From contig NZ_CP072334.1 in assembly GCF_018127805.1 (NCBI RefSeq), positions 124,001-188,000 of the forward strand: a DNA stretch of 64,000 nucleotides, written 5' to 3'. Below, one piece after another: positions 8,519-17,961 of this stretch. Position 1 is the first letter of the stretch. Each line of letters opens with the position of its first letter. This DNA is from Prevotella sp. oral taxon 475 (lineage in GTDB: Bacteria > Bacteroidota > Bacteroidia > Bacteroidales > Bacteroidaceae). The notes below the pieces were generated by a model, which was not told the origin of the DNA, made no database searches, and saw nothing but the letters and a program-made list of their open reading frames with translations. The position numbers and the translations under genes were made by a program.

Positions 8519-9652
8519 TTATCTAAATGAGGGATGGGTGTCGTCGGCAAGCACCTTTTCGTATTGGGCTATCACGTTTTTGATGTCGAAATTCTGCTCT
8601 GCCCATTGCCGACTATATAAAGACATGGCGTTTCTTTCGGCCGCCGGTAGTAAGAGATATTTCTCCATGGCATCAGCCAAAGCTGCTACATCTTGTACGG
8701 GAACGAGATAACCGTTCTTTCCGTCTCTTACCATTTCTCTGCATCCCGGATGCTCTGTCGTAATGATTGGCTTGCCTACGGCGCAGCCTTCCATCAAAGA
8801 ACGGTTGAGTCCTTCCGAGTAATACGATGGTATACAGATGACATAACCCGGACGACTGTAGAAGTCGAGCATGTTTGTCGTTACGCCCATATATTCGATA
8901 TAGCCATTTTCAACATCCTTTGCTACCTCTTCCCGACTGATGGCTTTGGGATAAGTGAGGTCATATTCTCCGACAACTTGGAATTGAACATCGGGATATT
9001 TCTTGCGAATCGCCTTTGCCGCCTCCACAAACTGTCGGTATCCCTTCTCTTCAATCAAGCGAGCAATAAAGAGAAAGGTGATAGATGGGGCTTCGTTGTT
9101 GAAGTATTGATAATGAGTAAGGTTGACTCCTTCACCCCCTTTCAACCAAATCATTTTCTTATCATTGCAAAGTTTCAACCGTTTGACTGCTTGAACATTC
9201 TCTTCATTCAGTAAGAAGAGATGTTGCGCACAGGCAAGTCCTATCCGATACAACGTGCGTGCAATTTTAGAAGAAAGGTTGTTGTTCGTAAAGGTATAGC
9301 CCAATCCCGCCATCATATCTGTGCAGGGGATACCTCGTAAGCGGCAAGCGATGGCCCCGTAGATATTGGGTTTGATGGTATAGTTGAAAACATAATCTGG
9401 TTTTTCTTGACCGAGAATCTTCCAAAAACTTGAGAAGAAACGTAAATCGTTAAGTGGATGGGTTGAAGTGCGGCTTACATCGATGGTGTAAACCTTGATT
9501 CCAGTCAACTCTTCCAGATATTTCTCGTCGGTTTCGCTCTTGATCACTACAAGAACGACGGTTTTTCCCTGCTCTTTAAAATGCTGAATGATGTCTCTCC
9601 GAAAGAGAAGCATTCCGCTTAACAGGTTGTTACAAAAAAGGATTTTGCTCAT
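8519..9652 (-). CDS. GT4-family glycosyltransferase, PglA-like
   Basis: About 377 residues from MSKILFCNNL. GT-B fold glycosyltransferase with LRGIPCTDMMAGLGYTF in the N-domain and, in the donor domain, IARLIEEKGYRQFVEA, PSYYSEGLNRSLMEG and GKPIITTEHPGCREMV, the EX7E-type nucleotide-sugar site. The layout resembles PglA, which adds GalNAc to undecaprenyl-diphospho-bacillosamine. Its place right after the PglC-like gene suggests it adds the second sugar. The start at 9652 overlaps the stop of the upstream glycosyltransferase gene (ATGA, 9649-9652), which rules out the longer open frame as the true start. Confidence 0.85.
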   Translation of the reverse strand: MSKILFCNNLLSGMLLFRRDIIQHFKEQGKTVVLVVIKSETDEKYLEELTGIKVYTIDVSRTSTHPLNDLRFFSSFWKILGQEKPDYVFNYTIKPNIYGAIACRLRGIPCTDMMAGLGYTFTNNNLSSKIARTLYRIGLACAQHLFLLNEENVQAVKRLKLCNDKKMIWLKGGEGVNLTHYQYFNNEAPSITFLFIARLIEEKGYRQFVEAAKAIRKKYPDVQFQVVGEYDLTYPKAISREEVAKDVENGYIEYMGVTTNMLDFYSRPGYVICIPSYYSEGLNRSLMEGCAVGKPIITTEHPGCREMVRDGKNGYLVPVQDVAALADAMEKYLLLPAAERNAMSLYSRQWAEQNFDIKNVIAQYEKVLADDTHPSFR

Positions 9653-10728
9653 TTCCGTTCGAGTAAGGATTTGTATACTCCCACATATTCGTCTACCATC
9701 TTGTTGATATCGAACATTTGTGCACGGCGATAACAAGCTTCTGCCACCTGTTGATAATACGTTTCGTCGTCGTGTAGGCGTTGCAGAATCACAGATAAGG
9801 CTTCCGCATCTTCATGTGGGAAAAGAATGCCATATCCTTTGGTTACTTCGTGAAGCCCATTTACATCGCTTGCTACAAAGGGCTTGCCCGATGCCATTCC
9901 CTCAATGTTGGATAAAGAGAGGCCCTCCCAATGGGATGACATCACCACTACATCTGCTGATTTGAGAATGTTGGGGACGTCTGAGCGAACGCCTAATAGT
10001 GTTACTCGTTGCTGAAGTTGTAAGGAAGAAATCAAATTTTCCAACTCAGAACGACGTACACCGTCGCCTACAAGCCATAATCGATACTCTTCGGGTAACA
10101 GGGAGATAGCTTTGATAAGCGTATCTTGATCTTTCGCCTCTCTAAATCCTGCCACCATTACGGCAATGAATTGGTTAGGATGAGACAATTCGGTCAGAGG
10201 TTGCTCATTGTAGAAGCGCGATACATCCACTCCATTATTGATGGTGATGATCTTATGATGAGCAGAAGAACCTAAATATTCCTGTAATTTCTCTTTGGCG
10301 ATATCGGAAATACATACCGTTTTGTCGTATTGCCCATACATCCATCGGTCTATCGGTCGATAACCAACCCAATTGCGACGCCGATTGTTTGTGGAATGTT
10401 CGGTTGTAACCAGTTTGGTTTTACGATGGATATTGGCCAATGCCGCAAAGAGCTGGGCTGAAGTGTTGTGCGTATGTACTATATCATAGGCTCTCATCAG
10501 GCGACGTAGCTTAAAGATGAACTTCCAATTGTACACATCCCATGTCTCACTGAATTCTATCACGCGACAGTTATGACTTTTCAGCTTTTGTTTGAAGATC
10601 GTATCTCCGCCGGCAAATGATACAACATCAACCTCATGTCCTCTTGAATGAAGAGCCAACGTAAGGTCGGTAACGATTTTTTCGGCACCACCAGTTTGGA
10701 GTGATGTAACAACTTGCAGTATCTTCAT
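9649..10728 (-). CDS. GT4-family glycosyltransferase
   Basis: 359 residues with the typical GT4 opening MKILQVVTSLQTGGAEKIV (acceptor-site GGAE). It also has VVMSSHWEGLSLSNIEGMA plus GKPFVASDVNGLHEV, the EX7E donor site. It acts in the cytoplasm on lipid-linked glycan; donor and acceptor cannot be told from sequence. It is coupled to the next gene by a four-base overlap. Confidence 0.88.
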   Translation of the reverse strand: MKILQVVTSLQTGGAEKIVTDLTLALHSRGHEVDVVSFAGGDTIFKQKLKSHNCRVIEFSETWDVYNWKFIFKLRRLMRAYDIVHTHNTSAQLFAALANIHRKTKLVTTEHSTNNRRRNWVGYRPIDRWMYGQYDKTVCISDIAKEKLQEYLGSSAHHKIITINNGVDVSRFYNEQPLTELSHPNQFIAVMVAGFREAKDQDTLIKAISLLPEEYRLWLVGDGVRRSELENLISSLQLQQRVTLLGVRSDVPNILKSADVVVMSSHWEGLSLSNIEGMASGKPFVASDVNGLHEVTKGYGILFPHEDAEALSVILQRLHDDETYYQQVAEACYRRAQMFDINKMVDEYVGVYKSLLERK

Positions 10729-10763
10729 CTCATGCGTATTGATGTATAGTGGAACAAGGAACG

Positions 10764-10798
10764 GTCTGTAGTAGGAGTAAATGCCGTCTGTAGTAGGA
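10764..10798. repeat. Short direct repeat GTCTGTAGTAGGA, 22-bp period
   Basis: GTCTGTAGTAGGA occurs at 10764-10776 and 10786-10798, 22 bases apart, in the 190-base gap between two polysaccharide genes. The sequence is unrelated to the AAGCTAAG arrays but has the same period. Confidence 0.5.
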
Positions 10799-10918
10799 CT
10801 ACATCTTGTTTGTCTTAGGAGTAGATCTCACCGGTTGGGATCACATCGTATACTTTGTTAGCTAAGCTCCAGCGATGATAACGTTGTTTTTCAGATCGAA
10901 AGAAAGGGTAGACAGTAT

Positions 10919-11473
10919 TTAGTCTACCTCCCAACGCCTCCAAATAAAACGCCCGGGTGTTTTCATTGAAATAACCTTTGCTGGATTACCCGCTGCCGTA
11001 CAATCCTCGGGAATATCTTTAACAACGACTGCTCCAGCACCGATGGTAACATTATTGCCGATATTTACATTCTCAACGATACATACCGAAGGACCAATAT
11101 AGACATTATCGCCAATGGTGGCAGCATTGAGTGACAAACTACCGATGGTAGTAAACTGCCCGATATTGACGTTGTTACCTATCTTTGCAGAGACATTGAT
11201 AACAACCGGTCCACCATGCATGATTTTAAAGCCGTAGCCTATTTTAGTTCCTCGTTCAATATCTATATGATGTCGTAGCGAGATGATTCTGCAAATCAGT
11301 CGAGGAAGGAGATTGAATGGTGACGGTAGGTGTTGAAGTCGGAACCAAAACATAAACCGGAAACCTATGTCAAAGAAGCCTTCGCGCAACAGACTCATCC
11401 ATGTCATCTGTTTCTTTCCTGTGATGCGATAAAGATCGGAGCGTACATAAGTCCAACATTCTTTCAATCCCAT
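10919..11473 (-). CDS. Serine acetyltransferase-like hexapeptide acyltransferase
   Basis: 184 residues. A helical N-terminal part with a hydrophobic stretch (FRFMFWFRLQHLP) precedes a left-handed beta-helix with the CysE-like motif GTKIGYGFKIMHGGPVVIN, where the His is the likely catalytic base, and IGNNVNIGQF repeats. Short CysE-like proteins inside polysaccharide loci O-acetylate sugars; that role is inferred. It is separated by one base from the next glycosyltransferase gene. Confidence 0.82.
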   Translation of the reverse strand: MGLKECWTYVRSDLYRITGKKQMTWMSLLREGFFDIGFRFMFWFRLQHLPSPFNLLPRLICRIISLRHHIDIERGTKIGYGFKIMHGGPVVINVSAKIGNNVNIGQFTTIGSLSLNAATIGDNVYIGPSVCIVENVNIGNNVTIGAGAVVVKDIPEDCTAAGNPAKVISMKTPGRFIWRRWEVD

Positions 11474-11474
11474 C

Positions 11475-12446
11475 TCACTGTTTCTTGTTGAATTTTGAAA
11501 AAAGTAAATGCAATCGGTATCGAAGTGATAAGCAAATCATTCGCTGATAGGCGATTCCTTTCATTAAGAAAGGAGAATGAGAATGTAGCAATAGATACTC
11601 TCTTAGATTGGTTTTGTAATGATACCGTTTGATGTCTGCATTAATTCTGTCGAAAAAAGGATGTTCTTTCTTCGCTACATCCTGAGGAAAGTTGACGGCA
11701 ACTCCGATTAAACCATTGATTCGGTTTCTAAGAATACTTTCCATATACCGCTCTCTTTGCTCCGGTGGAATGGAGTTGACACGGCAATCATCAAAAAGAT
11801 ATTCATAATCTAAGGTCTTTTTGATAGTATGAGAGGCACTCGACGTGTGTCGCATAAAGTGATATACGCTCTTTTTCACAAAGTGCGGTGGGCGAGTAAG
11901 TGAGAACAAGATGCGTATACTCATAATCATATCTTCTGCACCGTCTATCTCGCGAGGGAAATCGAATGTGTTTTCAGAAAACAGTTCTTTTCGATAGAGC
12001 TTTCCCCAAGGCTGTGGAGGAATCAGTGTCGAGTCGATAACGCCTTGTCGATATTGCTCTAAGGAGAGATTTTCGTCTACCTCTAAATTGACGAACGACC
12101 CTATTACCAATTCCGTATTCTCGGTTTGTGCATAAAGACGCTCCAAGGCATCAAGGGGAAGCGTGTCGTCATTGTCTGCGAAAGTGATCCAATCTGAGGT
12201 CGCCTTTTTAACTCCTGCGTAACGAGCTTTGTTAATTCCGCCATTCTCTTGATGAATAACCATTACATTTTGATGTTGGGCAGCGTATTCATCACAAATC
12301 TGTCCTGAACGGTCAGGGCTTCCATCGTCTACCAATACAATTTCAACATCTTTCAATGTCTGCTGTAAGATGCTGTCTACACACATCCGCAAAAAGTTCT
12401 CTGCTTTATAAACAGGAACGACGACAGATATTTTATATTTTCCCAT
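11475..12446 (-). CDS. GT2-family glycosyltransferase
   Basis: 323 residues, GT-A fold. The N-terminus KISVVVPVYKAENFLRMCVD, VDDGSPDRSG and TFADNDDTLP (DxD metal/nucleotide site) define a GT2 enzyme. The C-terminal 120 residues are variable and charged, as usual for acceptor recognition. It is co-directional with flanking GT genes. Specificity is unknown. Confidence 0.88.
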   Translation of the reverse strand: MGKYKISVVVPVYKAENFLRMCVDSILQQTLKDVEIVLVDDGSPDRSGQICDEYAAQHQNVMVIHQENGGINKARYAGVKKATSDWITFADNDDTLPLDALERLYAQTENTELVIGSFVNLEVDENLSLEQYRQGVIDSTLIPPQPWGKLYRKELFSENTFDFPREIDGAEDMIMSIRILFSLTRPPHFVKKSVYHFMRHTSSASHTIKKTLDYEYLFDDCRVNSIPPEQRERYMESILRNRINGLIGVAVNFPQDVAKKEHPFFDRINADIKRYHYKTNLREYLLLHSHSPFLMKGIAYQRMICLSLRYRLHLLFSKFNKKQ

Positions 12447-12485
12447 ATAGCGTTTTTGTCGATATGTTCAACGTTTTTGTAAGAC

Positions 12486-13511
12486 CTAATGGTTTAAATT
12501 CCTATGGATAACGGGTAGAATATAAGGAGTAAAGATGCGGTTGAAGAGAAAACAGCATAAGCGATAGATGATGAAATGAGACACAACAGCATTTTCCATC
12601 TTCTGTAACAGAGTTGCCTTGATTCCATTTGACCAACGACGAATAGGATAAAAGCCCTTTTCGCGTGCATTTTTCATCACCTCGTCAAACTCTTTTCCGG
12701 TGTAGTCTGCTGTTAAGATTCTTGTGAGTCCATATCTTTTTTTCGAATTGAGGGTGTCAACACACATTTTGAAGAGTTGAGAATCGTATGCAGCATACGT
12801 TTCAAACAAACCATTCATCAGTCCTATCACCGTGATATAATCAGGCACTAATCTACGTGCCTTGGCTCTCGACCGATCTGTCGAAATACTATTAGACCGC
12901 ACAACATATCTATGAATGGCGGCATTGCTTCTATAGATTCGTGGATTGAGCATAAAAACCTGTCCTGTCCATAAGGTGTCTTCGCATCCATAGTAATGAA
13001 ACCGCAATTTGTTTTCCTCAATAAAGTCTCTTCGGTAAATAAAGTTCCAACAGAATGAGGGGAAATAATGATAGCGTTTGATCAGTTCATGGGTTGTCCC
13101 TTTGAAAGAGATGGTCTTGTCGATGGCCGGAATCTCTCGAAAGTCGTACCAGCTTTCATACATCAACAATTGCCAATCTGTGTCGCCTTCGAGTCCTTCC
13201 AGCACTTGTTTGATGCCTCCTTTTAAAAGATAATCATCAGAATCCAAGAAACAAATATACTCGCTATCGACATGATTTAGTCCTGTATTGCGAGCCTCGG
13301 CAAGTCCGCGATTCTCTTGATGAATAACTCGGATGTTTGCATAACGTGCTGCATAGCCATCACAGATGGCCGAAGAGCGGTCGGTCGACCCATCATCCAC
13401 CAACAGAATTTCATATTCTTGATCCTCCAAGCCTTGATTGAGAAGAGAATCAATACATCCCTCCAAATATTCTTCCACATTATAAACCGGAACAATAAAA
13501 GACAGTTTCAT
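12486..13511 (-). CDS. GT2-family glycosyltransferase
   Basis: 341 residues. MKLSFIVPVYNVEEYLEGCI, VDDGSTDRSSAICDGYA and CFLDSDDYLL form the GT2 nucleotide-binding and DxD elements. The C-terminus is hydrophobic (FIIYRLCCFLFNRIF), suggesting membrane association. Only two bases separate it from the next GT gene. The donor sugar cannot be told. Confidence 0.88.
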   Translation of the reverse strand: MKLSFIVPVYNVEEYLEGCIDSLLNQGLEDQEYEILLVDDGSTDRSSAICDGYAARYANIRVIHQENRGLAEARNTGLNHVDSEYICFLDSDDYLLKGGIKQVLEGLEGDTDWQLLMYESWYDFREIPAIDKTISFKGTTHELIKRYHYFPSFCWNFIYRRDFIEENKLRFHYYGCEDTLWTGQVFMLNPRIYRSNAAIHRYVVRSNSISTDRSRAKARRLVPDYITVIGLMNGLFETYAAYDSQLFKMCVDTLNSKKRYGLTRILTADYTGKEFDEVMKNAREKGFYPIRRWSNGIKATLLQKMENAVVSHFIIYRLCCFLFNRIFTPYILPVIHRNLNH

Positions 13512-13513
13512 GC

Positions 13514-14509
13514 TTATTTCTTTTTAGAGATGATGATATTGGGCAAGTTCTTATATTCTTTTTGATGAATCATTCTCTTTGCTTTCCAGTGTCCTACCAG
13601 GTAGGCCGTGAAGAATTTCGGACTGCATAGGAACAGAGAATAACAGAGACGAGTGCTCAAACCGTTCACAAAACGAGTGATATAAGCAATATCATCCAGC
13701 ATTTTGCCTCCTATACTTTTCCCTTTCAGTTGATAACAGCACCTGTGCCAGGTCAGGTACAAAGACATGGCACGATACATCAGCTTAGAATAGCTTTTTT
13801 CCTTAATGTTGTTTGTCCCTGCGTCTAAATGAAGAATCCCCGTATCATAGGCCATAACAACTTGATAACCGTTGAGATGCATCTTGTGAAACATCACTTG
13901 ATCTTCGCCAAATGTCCCCGCCGGAAACTGGTCTATCCATTGTTCGTCTTCATAATGTATATCCCGAAAGACTTGTGTTTTTACCAAACAGGCCGTTCCG
14001 GGTGCGCTCATCGTGGGTAGAACGGCCCCTTGATCGGGGTTTAAATTATACGAGAAAGTACCATTCCGACCAATTTTGATAGCCCAACCATCATTCTTCC
14101 GGCCATATTGTCCATGCGCAAAGAAATCGATGACACGCCTTTTCCACGGCGTATGATGATTATGAAAAGTGTCTGGCGCAATGCAATCGGCCTGACTGGC
14201 CTTCATTTTCTCATAGAGTTTCTCTACTCCATCTTCCGGAAAGTAGATGTCATCATCTAAGATCAGAAGGTATTCTGTATCCACCTTTTCACAAGATGCC
14301 GCACGTTGGTGTACCAATCCTCGTGGCGTGTCAATATATTCTTCCATCCCCACCTGCTCTTTGGGTCGATCAAAGCCATGTGCCAAATGCACAAAGATGT
14401 GCTTAGGCTTGACGGTTTGCTGATGCAAAGACCTTAATTCTTGCAAATATTTCTCTCCTGCCTTTCCCACTGTTCTGATGGCTACGGAGTATTCAAATTT
14501 CTCTTTCAT
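13514..14509 (-). CDS. GT2-like glycosyltransferase (GT-A fold)
   Basis: 331 residues. YSVAIRTVGKAGEKYLQEL opens a GT-A fold. A DDD metal site is seen in YLLILDDDIYFP, with downstream GTFGEDQVMFHKM acting as the catalytic-base region. It is more divergent than its GT2 neighbours. It is flanked by one- to two-base gaps on both sides, so it belongs to the same transcription unit. Confidence 0.85.
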   Translation of the reverse strand: MKEKFEYSVAIRTVGKAGEKYLQELRSLHQQTVKPKHIFVHLAHGFDRPKEQVGMEEYIDTPRGLVHQRAASCEKVDTEYLLILDDDIYFPEDGVEKLYEKMKASQADCIAPDTFHNHHTPWKRRVIDFFAHGQYGRKNDGWAIKIGRNGTFSYNLNPDQGAVLPTMSAPGTACLVKTQVFRDIHYEDEQWIDQFPAGTFGEDQVMFHKMHLNGYQVVMAYDTGILHLDAGTNNIKEKSYSKLMYRAMSLYLTWHRCCYQLKGKSIGGKMLDDIAYITRFVNGLSTRLCYSLFLCSPKFFTAYLVGHWKAKRMIHQKEYKNLPNIIISKKK

Positions 14510-14510
14510 G

Positions 14511-15533
14511 CTAATACAAAACGTTTACTTGTTTGAATTTTTTCTCTAAGAAAAAGATGAGCAACGAAAAGGTGAAGCCCAAAACCAATGTTAGAAGATA
14601 AGCCGTCCAACTTCTTATCCCTATCGCAAATAATATTCGAATGATAGGAAACTGAATAAAATAAATCATGGTGCTACAATTCCTTAATCGGCGATAAATC
14701 TGTCGAGGTTTGAGGTTGAACGTAAGACTTGTTGCCATCAACAAACAGGCCGATAACGGAAGAGAGAACGTGCTGTCGGTACGCAAGGTGCTTCCTACAT
14801 AGCCCGATTGGATGCACCATCCCAACTCGATAACATTCATTCCTATTGCAAGGAGTGTGGCTACATACAACTTCGTTCTGTGCTTTTTCCATATCGGAAT
14901 CCATGTTTTATGCTCTGCAAAGGTTTTCCCGATGACAAAAAACAATAGTGCCGCAGGAATGAAATTGCAGAACGAACCGAAGAATGTGCGGACTTCGTTG
15001 AAGAGCATTCCCTGTCCTAATAAAAAGTAATAGGAGCTATCCATGATAGAAAGGAGATAGAGAAACAGGGAAAGCCCCCATAACAGAACCGAGCTTTTCG
15101 GTGCAAGGTATTTTACGATCCAAATACACCAAATCGTTGAAAGGACAAACCAACCCCCTCCACAAAGACCTATAAAGAAGAATTGCTTGAAGAAGTAGGT
15201 TAGTAACTGAAGAAAGTCGTAACCTTCTTTTGAGAAGAGATGATAATAGGTGTATAGAATGAAAGGCAGTGTGAAGATACACCAAGTGGAATACAAGGTG
15301 AGAAGTCTTCTTGTCTGACTTCGACTTCGATCTTCCTGATGACTGTATAGCAGAAAAGCAGACGCCATAAAGAACAGTGGAACTCCATTTCTGGCTACAG
15401 CCATTAACATCCATGCGGCATACCATTGCCCTGTTCCCTCTTCATAATTCCAAAAAAGAACGGTATGCACTGATACAATCAGTAGGGCTGCAATCAGCTT
15501 ATAAATGTCTATGGAGTAATATCTTTCTTTCAT
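14511..15533 (-). CDS. Membrane acyltransferase, acyltransferase-3 family
   Basis: 340 residues with about ten membrane segments. The N-terminus YYSIDIYKLIAALLIVSVHT has the family pattern of a first helix ending in a conserved His, and RNGVPLFFMASAFLL marks the second conserved region. Acyltransferase-3 proteins O-acylate surface glycans across the membrane. It is the first of three such genes in the locus. The 277 bases upstream carry repeat array R3. Confidence 0.87.
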   Translation of the reverse strand: MKERYYSIDIYKLIAALLIVSVHTVLFWNYEEGTGQWYAAWMLMAVARNGVPLFFMASAFLLYSHQEDRSRSQTRRLLTLYSTWCIFTLPFILYTYYHLFSKEGYDFLQLLTYFFKQFFFIGLCGGGWFVLSTIWCIWIVKYLAPKSSVLLWGLSLFLYLLSIMDSSYYFLLGQGMLFNEVRTFFGSFCNFIPAALLFFVIGKTFAEHKTWIPIWKKHRTKLYVATLLAIGMNVIELGWCIQSGYVGSTLRTDSTFSLPLSACLLMATSLTFNLKPRQIYRRLRNCSTMIYFIQFPIIRILFAIGIRSWTAYLLTLVLGFTFSLLIFFLEKKFKQVNVLY

Positions 15534-15660
15534 TTCTTATTTCAAGAATATGATTTTGATGCACAAGTGCCAGATAAATAATGATGTGATCGACTGTTAC
15601 AACCAGGCTACAGCCTATATCTTTGCATCTGGCTGAGAATCAGATGCTTACAAAACGATT

Positions 15661-15741
15661 TGCAAAAGCTAAGAAAACGCATGCCAAAAGCTAAGAAAAT
15701 AGAGTGTGAAAGCTAAGAAAACAGGATGCGAAAGTTAAGCG
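15661..15741. repeat. 22-bp register repeat array R3
   Basis: Four units, all in one orientation (GCAAAAGCTAAGAAAACGC type). The GCT/GTT cores start at 15668, 15690, 15712 and 15734, exactly 22 bases apart. The array lies between two minus-strand polysaccharide genes. Confidence 0.85.
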
Positions 15742-15810
15742 TAGGGCGAATGCAAGATCGACCGAGGTGCTGTTTTATGTTCTCAGCCGTTATCTGATGG
15801 TTGGTTATAT

Positions 15811-16800
15811 CTAACATGAGGATGACTTTGTGATGTGATATTTTCTTCTCCAATAATGATATAAGGCAAGGCCCGGTAGCAGACTGATCGAGAGAAGTGC
15901 CCGGAAATGCGGTATCGATTGTATTTGACGTTGGTTGATTTCCGATGTTGGAAAATATATCTCCGACAAACTACGCTGGGCAAATCGAGAATAGACGATA
16001 TAAAGGAGGGTTTGTTTGATGCGTGTTCGTAGATGAAACTCATGGCTCATCGTCTCCAGCGAACCTTCAATTCCTCCCAGGGGACATTGGAATCGCAATC
16101 GCTTGCCTTGTAGCGTGAGGCCTCCATCGACATATTCGGCTAAATAGATGATCTTATTGACAAAAAGCATTTTCCATCGCTTGCCTAACCGAATCCAAAC
16201 GATGGCCTCACTCATAAATCGTTCGTTGGGATATTCGGTAAAGGGAAAATCTCGCAGAAGCTCGGTGCGGAAAATCTCTGCATGGTCTTCACCGCTCACA
16301 CCTCGGTTGTATCTCACATCGATATAGTTTCCGATGAAAGAGGATTCCTGTGAATACGTATGTCCAAAAGCATTGTTGGGACAAGAAATGTGTCCTCTTA
16401 AATAAGAGATTCCAAAGATTTGTTCTGATTTTGTCTTTTGCCAATCTGAAGTAATGGTTGAGACGGCATCTGGAGTTAGGAGGTCATCACTGTCGACAAT
16501 AAAAAATAAATCTCCTTTTGCTTCTCTTACTCCAACGTTGATGGCAGTGTGTTTGCCTCCATTTTCCTTTTGATAATACCTGATAGGGAATCGATCTTTA
16601 TTCTCCCTTCGTATCTCTTCTATCACAAGGGATGTATGATCTGTACTCCCATCATCCACAATAAGCCATTCGAAATTATACAGACGCTGCTCTCTCAGAC
16701 TCTTGTATAATTTGAAAAGGAGATCGGCTCGGTTGTAAGTAGGAGTGAAAATTGTTAGTAGGGGCATTTTAGATTCCATGTCGATGCTTGTTAATTCCAT
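15811..16800 (-). CDS. GT2-family glycosyltransferase
   Basis: Up to 329 residues. PLLTIFTPTYNRADLLFKLY, VDDGSTDHTSLVI and FIVDSDDLLTP are the GT2 signatures. Starts at 16800, 16779 or 16767 are possible. The first overlaps the stop of the upstream polymerase gene by ten bases and the last fits the family N-terminus best. The C-terminus is basic and hydrophobic. Confidence 0.86.
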   Translation of the reverse strand: MELTSIDMESKMPLLTIFTPTYNRADLLFKLYKSLREQRLYNFEWLIVDDGSTDHTSLVIEEIRRENKDRFPIRYYQKENGGKHTAINVGVREAKGDLFFIVDSDDLLTPDAVSTITSDWQKTKSEQIFGISYLRGHISCPNNAFGHTYSQESSFIGNYIDVRYNRGVSGEDHAEIFRTELLRDFPFTEYPNERFMSEAIVWIRLGKRWKMLFVNKIIYLAEYVDGGLTLQGKRLRFQCPLGGIEGSLETMSHEFHLRTRIKQTLLYIVYSRFAQRSLSEIYFPTSEINQRQIQSIPHFRALLSISLLPGLALYHYWRRKYHITKSSSC

Positions 16801-17957
16801 TTGAATACAGGACGATAGAATTTATTCGAGTCGTATTGTGGATCGTATTCGTATCTTTGATAAACCGGATCTCCTTCCCTATGTCCTTCTGTCAGGAATG
16901 TTTTGTAGGGATAGGCACGGATACCCCAGCTAATCAATATACGGCCATATAACAGACAACTCAGGAGGATAAGCATGGTACTTACCTGCCTCTGACGATT
17001 TACTTTCATTGCGATGGTTGTAAAAAGTGCTATAATGCCTATCATATAATACCAACCTAATCGGCCACCAGAGGAAGAACGAACGAAGAAAAGCAAAATC
17101 ACACAGAACATCAAGGCACAATTGAGATAAACAAGCGATTTCTTGTTCTGAGGAATCTCTTTATATTGAGAAAAAATAATAAAAAGAAAAACAACGACCT
17201 CAAGTAGATATTCTATTCTGAGACCAGCTTCCTCATAGTCCTGCGCATATTGCATTACCCGCTCTTCTGAACCGGAAAGCTCTCCAAAACGTGAAAATAA
17301 TGCTCCCGGAAGTGGAGAAAGGCCTATGATAAAGGCCACAAGCATGATGGTAAGAATAAGTGAGATTTTATACTTTCGGATGGGTATAAAATACATCGGA
17401 AGAAAAATAATGGCAGAGTTATGAAAGGAATAAGCGATCAACATCAGGAATAGAAACCTCTTTAGATTTCGTTCATAAATATACTTCAACGACAACCAGC
17501 CAACACCCACTCCTATGACTTCACGCAGATATGTAAACGTAAAGAAGAACATCAGTGCTAAAAACAAAATACAGGCAAAGGGATAGTTGTCTGCGTATTC
17601 TTTAATTGAGAAAAAGAAGAGTAAATAGATGATGAGCGTTACAAAGAAGATAAAAATATATCGGTTAGAGGTGATATGAGATAGAATGAAATTAAGAAAA
17701 ACATATCCAAATTCTTTCTCATAGTCCATAATAGGTGATTCCGTATAGCTGAACCCTCTATCAATATCATCAGATAAGAGATCAAAGACTTCTCCATATA
17801 TATAACGGTCGTATCCACCTAACATATCAGATATACCTACAAAGAGAGCTAAGAAGAATAGGAAGAAGAATAGTCTCCGGGCATTTTTGGAAGATTGCTC
17901 TTTGCTTGAGAAAAACCAAATAAGGGCCGCTGAAAATATCAAGATATAGACCAACAT
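16791..17957 (-). CDS. EpsG/Wzy-like glycan polymerase
   Basis: 388 residues with 10-12 membrane helices. Features typical of EpsG-family polymerases are the GGYDRYIYGEVFD loop after helix 2, FGYVFLNFIL, the TYLREVIGVGVGWLSLKYI helix and AYSFHNSAIIFLPMY with its conserved S-F-H. It is the only polymerase candidate in the locus. With the flippase at 24361-25797 it would form a Wzx/Wzy-type export system in the inner membrane. No Wzz chain-length regulator is seen in the window. Confidence 0.82.
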   Translation of the reverse strand: MLVYILIFSAALIWFFSSKEQSSKNARRLFFFLFFLALFVGISDMLGGYDRYIYGEVFDLLSDDIDRGFSYTESPIMDYEKEFGYVFLNFILSHITSNRYIFIFFVTLIIYLLFFFSIKEYADNYPFACILFLALMFFFTFTYLREVIGVGVGWLSLKYIYERNLKRFLFLMLIAYSFHNSAIIFLPMYFIPIRKYKISLILTIMLVAFIIGLSPLPGALFSRFGELSGSEERVMQYAQDYEEAGLRIEYLLEVVVFLFIIFSQYKEIPQNKKSLVYLNCALMFCVILLFFVRSSSGGRLGWYYMIGIIALFTTIAMKVNRQRQVSTMLILLSCLLYGRILISWGIRAYPYKTFLTEGHREGDPVYQRYEYDPQYDSNKFYRPVFKWN

Positions 17958-17961
17958 AGTT

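Noticed and set aside
15661..15741. Possible CRISPR array from regularly spaced repeats
   Set aside because: The period is only 22 bases with spacers of about 10 bases, arrays hold four units, orientation flips within arrays, and no cas gene is present.
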